From assembly GCA_904393855.1 (NCBI GenBank), contig CAJFNE010000046.1:1-11062 (forward strand): DNA of 11,062 nucleotides. The letters run 5' to 3'. Source of the DNA: an uncultured Oscillibacter sp. (lineage in GTDB: Bacteria; Bacillota; Clostridia; Oscillospirales; Oscillospiraceae). Of this stretch, positions 6,802 to 11,062 are shown piece by piece; positions within the stretch are counted from its first letter, which is position 1, and each line of letters starts with the position of its first letter. The position numbers were made by a program, and so were the translations under genes. Below the pieces are notes generated by a model that was not told the DNA's origin, made no database searches, and worked only from the letters and a program-made list of their open reading frames with translations.

Positions 6802-8220
6802 TCAGATAGGCTGGCCGGGGGTGAAGCCGCTCCAGAGCTCCTCATCCGTGGGCTGGAAGTTGGGAATCTCCCGGATCATCCAGGTGTTGTTCAGGTAGTG
6901 CTTCAGGCTGATGTTCTCCGAGCAGATGTTGCCGCCCCAGGTGCCGCAGCCCAGGGAGCTGGTGAAAGGCAGGCCGCTGGTCCAGCTGCCGGTGTTGGTC
7001 AGGGCGTTGGGCAGGTTGATGGTCACCCGGGTGGTATATGTACCAAGCGCATACTTCAGGATGCGGTCCTCGTCCTTGGAGTAGATGCCGCAGGAGTGGC
7101 CGGCGCCGGAGTAGGCGTGGTTCTCGTTGACGATGCGGATGGCCTCGTCGATGCCCTTGAACTTATAGACGGCCATGGTGACGGTCATCTTCTCGCCGGC
7201 AAAGGGAGTGGCGGCGCCGGTCTGGCTCTCCTCCACCATCAGGAACTTGGTCCCCTCCGGCACGGTGATGCCCGCAAGCTTTGCGATGTTCTCCACAGGG
7301 CTGGCCACGATGTCCCGGTTGATCACGTGGTTGGCGGGCCACTGGGGCCAAATGGCCCTCTGGAGCTTCTCCTTCTCCTCCGCGTTCAGCAGATGGCCGC
7401 CCACCTTCTTCATCTCCGCCAGCATGGCGTCGTAGACCTCTTCCTCGATGAGGACCTCGTTGTCGCAGGAGCAGCCCGCCGCCAGGTCAAAGGTCTTGCT
7501 GTTCTTGATCTTCATGGCCGCGTCCGCCAGGTCCGCCGTCTTGTCCACGGTGATGATGGCGTTGCCGGCGCCCACGCCGAACGCCGGGGTCCCTGAGGAG
7601 TAAGCCGCCCGGACCATGGGCTGGCCGCCGGTGGCGATGACCAGGTCGCACTGGCGCATCAGCTCGTTGGTGATCTCCACGGTGGGATTCTCGATGCAGA
7701 TGATCAGGTCCTCCGGCGCGCCGTACTTCTTCAGGATCGCCCGCATATCCGCGCAGGCCAGGGTGCTGGTCTTCTTGCTGCGGGGATGGGGGGCGAAGAT
7801 GATGGCGTCCCGGGCCTTCATGGCGTTCACGGACTGGATCATGGGGTGCATCTCCGGCTGGGTGCTGGGCACCAGGGACCCAATGACGCCCACGGGCTTG
7901 GAGATCCGCACCAGCCCTTTCTCCGGGATCTCCTCCGTGATGCCCACGGACTTGACGCCCTTCACATCATAAAACATCTGGCGGCACTTGCTCTGGACCT
8001 TGGACAGCTTGGATTCATAGTCGCCCAAGCGGGTCTCCTCCAGCGCCAGCTTGGCCCAGCTCTCCAGAGTCTCCCGGCTGTTGGCCACCTCATAGCAGAT
8101 GGCAAATGCCAGCTGGTCCACCTGCTCCTGCGTATACTTCTCCGCTACCTTCTGGGCTGCCCGCGCCCGCTCCATCAGTTCCGCCACATAAGTCTTCGCG
8201 TCCAGAATCTGCTCACCCAT
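6802..8220 (-). CDS. CoA-acylating aldehyde dehydrogenase
   Basis: The protein is in the EutE/SucD/SauS-like branch, which interconverts an aldehyde plus CoA plus NAD(P)+ with an acyl-CoA. Branch features are PVGVIGSLVPSTQPEMHPM (109-127), APHPRSKK (143-150), VIATGGQPMVRAAYSSG (194-210), the nucleotide-binding GVGAGNA (215-221), the catalytic cysteine region DLAAGCSCDNE (245-255; Cys250, with Cys252 two residues on) and GCGTWGGNICSEN (424-436). The start is the ATG at 8220 (472 residues), preceded by a strong GAAAGGAG. A TTG further upstream is less likely. It is first in the operon, about 110 bases downstream of the predicted transcription start. Relatives act on acetaldehyde, succinate semialdehyde or sulfoacetaldehyde. 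The substrate here is unknown, and a non-phosphorylating, CoA-dependent reaction is likely. Confidence 0.92.
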   Translation of the reverse strand: MGEQILDAKTYVAELMERARAAQKVAEKYTQEQVDQLAFAICYEVANSRETLESWAKLALEETRLGDYESKLSKVQSKCRQMFYDVKGVKSVGITEEIPEKGLVRISKPVGVIGSLVPSTQPEMHPMIQSVNAMKARDAIIFAPHPRSKKTSTLACADMRAILKKYGAPEDLIICIENPTVEITNELMRQCDLVIATGGQPMVRAAYSSGTPAFGVGAGNAIITVDKTADLADAAMKIKNSKTFDLAAGCSCDNEVLIEEEVYDAMLAEMKKVGGHLLNAEEKEKLQRAIWPQWPANHVINRDIVASPVENIAKLAGITVPEGTKFLMVEESQTGAATPFAGEKMTVTMAVYKFKGIDEAIRIVNENHAYSGAGHSCGIYSKDEDRILKYALGTYTTRVTINLPNALTNTGSWTSGLPFTSSLGCGTWGGNICSENISLKHYLNNTWMIREIPNFQPTDEELWSGFTPGQPI

Positions 8221-8319
8221 GATAAAAACTCCTTTCAAATCCTCAAATTCTGTAAATGATACCGTAGACTTCGCATGTGTGATGCTGCTTGCAGGTGTCC
8301 TATCCTATCCCATTCAGTG

Positions 8320-8335
8320 CAGAAAACGTTTTCTG
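8320..8335. promoter_or_regulatory. Perfect LacI-type operator palindrome
   Basis: CAGAAAACGTTTTCTG is a perfect 16-bp inverted repeat centred on CG, as is typical for LacI-family repressors. It abuts a TATAAT (minus strand) and covers the expected transcription start of the leftward operon, so a bound repressor would block initiation. It also matches 12 of 14 positions of the CcpA cre consensus. The divergent LacI-type protein is the likely ligand. Confidence 0.8.
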
Positions 8336-8369
8336 ATTATATTTAGCTTCATCCCAGGTGAAATGTCAA
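8336..8369 (-). promoter_or_regulatory. Promoter of the leftward operon
   Basis: On the minus strand TATAAT lies at 8341-8336. TTTCAC at 8363-8358 gives a 16-bp spacer. A better -35 hexamer, TTGACA (8369-8364), lies 22 bp from that TATAAT but 17 bp from CTAAAT (8346-8341). Overlapping promoters are possible. All predicted starts fall in or next to the operator. Confidence 0.55.
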
Positions 8370-8449
8370 GGATTGTCATGTTTTAAACAATAAATTCAAT
8401 CATTTATCCATAATTATTTGTTCACTTTTTGTTATATTCCATATTTTTT

Positions 8450-8466
8450 ACAGAAAATTTTTCTGT
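8450..8466. promoter_or_regulatory. Second palindrome related to the operator
   Basis: ACAGAAAATTTTTCTGT is a perfect inverted repeat with a one-base centre. It shares the CAGAAAA/TTTTCTG arms of the operator at 8320-8335 but lacks the central CG. The two are about 130 bp apart, a spacing suitable for looping by a tetrameric repressor. It lies upstream of the regulator promoter. Half-sites CAGAAAAT (8523-8530) and TTTCTGAT (8470-8477) are also present. Confidence 0.5.
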
Positions 8467-8513
8467 TCGCTTTCTGATCCCCCATTATTTATCATAAGAT
8501 TTGAGGAATTGTA

Positions 8514-8541
8514 TTGTATTTTCAGAAAATTAGTATATAAT
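8514..8541 (+). promoter_or_regulatory. Promoter of the LacI-type regulator gene
   Basis: TTGTAT (8514-8519), a 16-bp spacer and a perfect TATAAT (8536-8541) form a sigma-A-type promoter ahead of the regulator. A CAGAAAAT operator half-site sits in the spacer, which would allow weak autoregulation. Confidence 0.65.
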
Positions 8542-8575
8542 AAACAATTGTAAATCAGGTAAAGGATTTCTTCTT

Positions 8576-9598
8576 ATGTCTAAGACCACAACGATCAAGG
8601 ATATTGCCAAAGCGGCCGATGTCTCCATTGCCACAGTTTCCCGCGTCATCAACCAGTCCGAAAATGTGAAGCCGGAGCTGGCGGAGCGGGTGATGTCCGC
8701 TGTGAAAAAACTGAATTACTCCCCCAACGCCGTGGCCAGAAGCCTGAAAAATTCCAAGACTGCCGTGGTGGCATACCTTGTCTCCAATATCTCCGACCCG
8801 TTCTTTATTACCATTGGCCGGGGAATTGAGGCCTACATCCAGAATTACGGCTATAACCTGATGGTCTGCAGTATCGGCCATTCCAAGGAGCGAGAGCGGG
8901 ATTACCTGCGGATACTGCAGGGCAAAAAGGTGGATGGGATGATCATCAATACCACCGGGTACAACGACGACCTGATCAGCGGTCTCAGCCGCAAGATTCC
9001 GGTCGTTCTGAGCAACCGGCGGATCAACGACGGCAATTTCATTGGGGACTTCGTGGACCAGGAAAACGTGGGGGACGCCTATGCCCTGACCAATCAGCTG
9101 CTGATGAACGGTCATAAGCGGATTGCTCTGGTCAATGGCCCGGAACACGTCAGTACTGCCTATGAGCGGTACCGGGGCTTCTGCTCCGCCATGCGGGAGG
9201 CGGACCTGACCGTGGACGCCACCTATCCCTACCAGTACAGCAACACTTTCACCACGCAGACAGGATATGATGGCGTTCGGGTTCTCATGTCTCTTCCGGA
9301 TCCCCCCACCGCTTTCGTCTTTGCCAGCAGCGAACTGGCTTTTGGCGGCATGCGCTACTTCGTTCAGAAAGGCATTCGGGTCCCACAGGATGTCTCCTTT
9401 GTATGCATCGGCGATCTGATCAACCGGGACCTGCTCTACACCCAGCCCACCCTCTCCTCCGTCAATCTCCACGGCATGGGCGAGCGCATGGCCGAGCTGC
9501 TGTTGGAGCGCATCCAGGCGGAGGCAGCGATTCCCAACAGGGAAGTACGCTTTTCCAGCACGATTCTCCAGGGGAACAGCGTCCAAAGCATCGTCTGA
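8576..9598 (+). CDS. LacI-family transcriptional regulator
   Basis: This is a 340-residue repressor of normal family length. The N-terminal helix-turn-helix TIKDIAKAADVSIATVSRVI (6-25) is followed by the hinge region NYSPNAVARSLKN (47-59). A periplasmic-binding-protein-like effector domain runs from about 61 to the end (DPFFITIGRGIE, DGMIINTTG, GHKRIALVNGP, YERYRGF, PTAFVFASSELA). The recognition-helix pair Ile-Ala resembles the Met-Ala of CcpA, which fits the AAACGTTT-cored operators found here. The ATG at 8576 has AAAGGA upstream. It is transcribed away from the catabolic operon, the usual arrangement for a local repressor induced by the substrate or a pathway intermediate. The effector is unknown. 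Targets are inferred to be the operon, its own gene and the lyase gene. Confidence 0.94.
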   Translation: MSKTTTIKDIAKAADVSIATVSRVINQSENVKPELAERVMSAVKKLNYSPNAVARSLKNSKTAVVAYLVSNISDPFFITIGRGIEAYIQNYGYNLMVCSIGHSKERERDYLRILQGKKVDGMIINTTGYNDDLISGLSRKIPVVLSNRRINDGNFIGDFVDQENVGDAYALTNQLLMNGHKRIALVNGPEHVSTAYERYRGFCSAMREADLTVDATYPYQYSNTFTTQTGYDGVRVLMSLPDPPTAFVFASSELAFGGMRYFVQKGIRVPQDVSFVCIGDLINRDLLYTQPTLSSVNLHGMGERMAELLLERIQAEAAIPNREVRFSSTILQGNSVQSIV

Positions 9599-9607
9599 AT
9601 CGAAAAA

Positions 9608-9639
9608 AGAAGCGGTTCCGCCATTGCGGAACCGCTTCT
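9608..9639. terminator. Bidirectional terminator between convergent genes
   Basis: A perfect 14-bp stem (9608-9621 with 9626-9639, core AAGCGGTTCCGC/GCGGAACCGCTT) has a CATT loop. On the minus strand it runs into a T-run ending TTTTTTC, a strong terminator for the lyase gene. On the plus strand it runs into CTCTTGTTT, a weaker one for the regulator gene. Both genes end within 20 bases of it. Confidence 0.92.
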
Positions 9640-9654
9640 CTCTTGTTTCCCTGT

Positions 9655-10554
9655 TCAACCGCAGGATGTGGACCGGGAGATCCGCATCTGGTGGCCGCTG
9701 AAAATCCCGTCGGGGATGGCCTCCTTCTGGTACCGGGACACCTCCAGCAGCTTGCCGAAATCAATGCCGGTGTCGTATCCTATGTCGTTGAGCATATACA
9801 CCAGGTCCTCCGTGGCCAGATTACCGGAGGCACCGGGCGCGAAAGGACAGCCTCCCAGCCCGCCCAGGGTGGACTGGACCGCCGTCACACCACACTCGAT
9901 GGCCGCCAGGGTATTCACCATGCCCATATTGCGGGTGTCGTGGATATGCACCTGCAGGGGCATCTGGGGATACGCCTCCTGCATGGCGCGGATTGTCTCC
10001 CGCACCTGCCGGGGATTCGCCACGCCGATGGTGTCGCAGAGGTCGATCTCCTGCACCAGCTCCGCGTAAGGCGCCGCGAAAGCCACAGCCGCCTCCACCG
10101 GCAGCTTCCCCTCAAAGGGGCAGCCGAACGTGGTGGCCAGGTCCAGGCAGATATGCAGGTCCGGGTTATCCTCCCGGATCTTCCGCAGCTCCGCCAGGGA
10201 CTCGGCATGGGTACGGTTGATGTTGGCCCGGTTGTGGCTCTCACTCAGGGACACTACGTAGGAGACCTTGCGGATGCCGCTCTCCCAGGCCAGCTGCGCC
10301 CCTCGGAGATTCGGTACCAGCGCCAGGAAATCCACGTCGTCATACCGTGCCAGGCATGCCTCCGCCACCTCCCGGGCATCCCGCATCTGCGGGATCGCCT
10401 TGGGACTGACAAAGGAGGTCACCTGCATATGCCGGACCCCCGCCTGGATGATGCCGTCAATAATGCGCAGTTTCTCATTCACGGGAACATAGTCCCTCAG
10501 GTTCTGGAAGCCATCCCGGGGACCCACTTCATAAACGTCAACCACCTGTTTCAC
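9655..10554 (-). CDS. HMG-CoA lyase-like enzyme
   Basis: The 299-residue protein aligns over its whole length with hydroxymethylglutaryl-CoA lyase, which splits HMG-CoA into acetyl-CoA and acetoacetate in a divalent-metal TIM barrel. Retained features are VGPRDGFQN (10-18; Arg13 and Asp14), TSFVSPKAIPQM (46-57), GCPFEGK (144-150), VHIHDT (202-207; metal ligands His203 and His205) and the Cys loop GGLGGCPFAPGASGNLATED (231-250; Cys236, Asn245). One change stands out: human Glu72 corresponds to Gln44 (MQVTSF for IETTSF). The segment after HDT (RNMGMV) also differs. The start is a GTG at 10554 with an AAGGAGGG site. It is a single-gene unit with its own promoter and terminator. HMG-CoA is the default substrate; a related branched hydroxyacyl-CoA is an alternative. 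Confidence 0.87.
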   Translation of the reverse strand: MKQVVDVYEVGPRDGFQNLRDYVPVNEKLRIIDGIIQAGVRHMQVTSFVSPKAIPQMRDAREVAEACLARYDDVDFLALVPNLRGAQLAWESGIRKVSYVVSLSESHNRANINRTHAESLAELRKIREDNPDLHICLDLATTFGCPFEGKLPVEAAVAFAAPYAELVQEIDLCDTIGVANPRQVRETIRAMQEAYPQMPLQVHIHDTRNMGMVNTLAAIECGVTAVQSTLGGLGGCPFAPGASGNLATEDLVYMLNDIGYDTGIDFGKLLEVSRYQKEAIPDGIFSGHQMRISRSTSCG

Positions 10555-10603
10555 AATGACCCTCCTTCAAAATGTCTTTTCTGGGAGGGGATAGGACACT
10601 TTG

Positions 10604-10632
10604 ATTATACGGCCCCGGATCTCAATTTGCAA
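10604..10632 (-). promoter_or_regulatory. Promoter of the lyase gene
   Basis: On the minus strand TTGCAA (10632-10627), a 17-bp spacer and TATAAT (10609-10604) make a near-consensus sigma-A promoter. The expected transcript start is near 10597, about 43 bases upstream of the GTG. Confidence 0.75.
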
Positions 10633-10640
10633 GGGAAATT

Positions 10641-10654
10641 TGTAAACGTTTTCA
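10641..10654. promoter_or_regulatory. cre/LacI-type operator upstream of the lyase promoter
   Basis: TGTAAACGTTTTCA pairs in 12 of 14 positions around a central CG and fits the CcpA cre consensus TGWAANCGNTNWCA fully. It shares AAACGTTTTC with the operator at 8320-8335. It is centred about 51 bases upstream of the predicted start, just above the -35 box. CcpA, the local LacI-type protein, or both could bind. The position suits activation or weak repression more than a direct block. Confidence 0.6.
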
Positions 10655-10884
10655 GATATATTTCTGCACGATTCTTTTCGTCCGCCCTGGTACCGCCCTG
10701 ATATCTTCTGAAATTTCCATATAGACATCGTAGGGTTGTTTACCGCCCCCTGTCTCAAGGCCGCTTCAAAAGCGCGGCATCCGCTGCGGCGCAGCAGATA
10801 TCGGCATGCTGGCCTCATAAAACCGTCCCGTTAATTTCGTCTCCAACTCAGCTTACGCTTTACGGTCATGGCGTGAAGACAGTG
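10655..10884. other. Intergenic region with short hairpins
   Basis: No convincing gene is seen. Small inverted repeats include 10760-10778 (GCCGC/GCGGC) and 10779-10799 (ATCCGCTGC/GCAGCAGAT, one mismatch). Two short sequences are shared with the left non-coding region: ACCGCCCCCTGTC at 10742-10754, and AACCGTCCCG-N5-TTCGTC at 10821-10841. The stretch may be the remains of a dispersed intergenic repeat. Confidence 0.35.
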
Positions 10885-10917
10885 TGGAGGCGCGGCCATT
10901 CTCTTGCCGCGCCTCCA
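10885..10917 (-). terminator. Hairpin after the second aldehyde dehydrogenase
   Basis: A perfect 12-bp stem (10885-10896 with 10906-10917, core GGAGGCGCGGC/GCCGCGCCTCC) lies 15 bases past the stop of the right-edge gene. On the minus strand it is followed by ACACTGTCTTC, with no real U tract. It may terminate weakly or protect the 3' end of the mRNA. Confidence 0.6.
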
Positions 10918-10931
10918 TGTCAGATCTGGGT

Positions 10932-11062
10932 TCAGTCCTTGAAGAGCTCCGCCGCGTCGGGGACCTGGACGTCCAGGGGCAGGGCGATCTTGGAGATGTT
11001 GATCAGGTGCTTGTAGTCCACGTTCTCGCAGAGGATGTTGTTCCCCCACGTGCCGCAGCTCT
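10932..11062 (-). CDS. Second acylating aldehyde dehydrogenase, C-terminus
   Basis: Only the last 43 codons are in the window; the rest lies beyond the right edge. The readable part contains SCGTWGNNILCEN, then DYKHLINISKIALPLD, and ends in AAELFKD before a TGA at 10932. It matches the C-terminal signature of the complete enzyme at 6802-8220 (GCGTWGGNICSEN, then KHYLNNTW), so it is a second member of the same CoA-acylating branch. The two clearly differ beyond that motif and are paralogues, not a recent duplication. A terminator-like hairpin follows, and the gene reads toward the lyase gene with a 377-bp gap. It may belong to a further operon of the same pathway or to another microbial aldehyde pathway. 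Confidence 0.82.
   Translation of the reverse strand, partial: SCGTWGNNILCENVDYKHLINISKIALPLDVQVPDAAELFKD

Noticed and set aside
6802..8220. Aldehyde dehydrogenase as a bacterial microcompartment enzyme
   Set aside because: No shell proteins or other microcompartment enzymes are in the window. Sequence to the right could change this view.
4121..8220. Complete taurine/isethionate (sulfoacetaldehyde) pathway
   Set aside because: The dehydrogenases resemble SauS/SarD-type families, but no sulfite-releasing enzyme, acetyltransferase or sulfoacetate-CoA ligase is present, and the HMG-CoA-lyase-like gene would be unexplained.
8555..9658. Long minus-strand frame opposite the LacI-type regulator
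   Set aside because: The plus strand encodes a complete, well-conserved repressor with promoter and ribosome binding site. The antisense frame has no recognisable features.
1..11062. CRISPR array, transposase or phage genes
   Set aside because: No regularly spaced repeats and no transposase, integrase or phage structural motifs were seen on either strand.

Overview
The window looks like part of a GC-rich Firmicutes (Clostridia) chromosome, most likely a gut-type Oscillospiraceae relative. This is inferred from strong AGGAGG-type ribosome binding sites, a tRNA with encoded CCA, sigma-A promoters, a DctP lipoprotein, cre-like operators and GC-rich codon use set against AT-rich promoter gaps. 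No species can be named from the sequence alone.

Layout. Positions 4-80 hold tRNA-Arg(CCG) with its own terminator. Positions 118-656 are non-coding, crowded with GC-rich hairpins and terminators. Positions 657-8220 hold one leftward operon; in transcription order it is a CoA-acylating aldehyde dehydrogenase, a Cat1-type acyl-CoA transferase/hydrolase, an iron-type alcohol dehydrogenase, a PEBP/YbhB-like protein, and the TRAP transporter dctP, dctQ and dctM. A 355-bp AT-rich gap (8221-8575) carries divergent promoters and perfect operator palindromes. It separates the operon from a rightward LacI-type regulator (8576-9598). A bidirectional terminator separates the regulator from a convergent, leftward HMG-CoA-lyase-like gene (9655-10554) that has its own promoter and a cre/LacI-type operator. 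At the right edge is the C-terminus of a second acylating aldehyde dehydrogenase (10932 onward).

How the genes fit together (inference). The TRAP system imports a small carboxylate. The CoA transferase, acylating aldehyde dehydrogenase and alcohol dehydrogenase can link a free acid, its acyl-CoA, the aldehyde and the alcohol. The lyase would cleave a 3-hydroxy-3-methylglutaryl-CoA-like thioester. Mevalonate, mevaldate and HMG-CoA, or a related hydroxy-dicarboxylate, would make one coherent route. However, the CoA transferase lacks its usual catalytic glutamate and the lyase has Gln where the active-site Glu is expected, so the real substrate may be unusual. The local LacI-type protein probably controls both transcription units through related operators.
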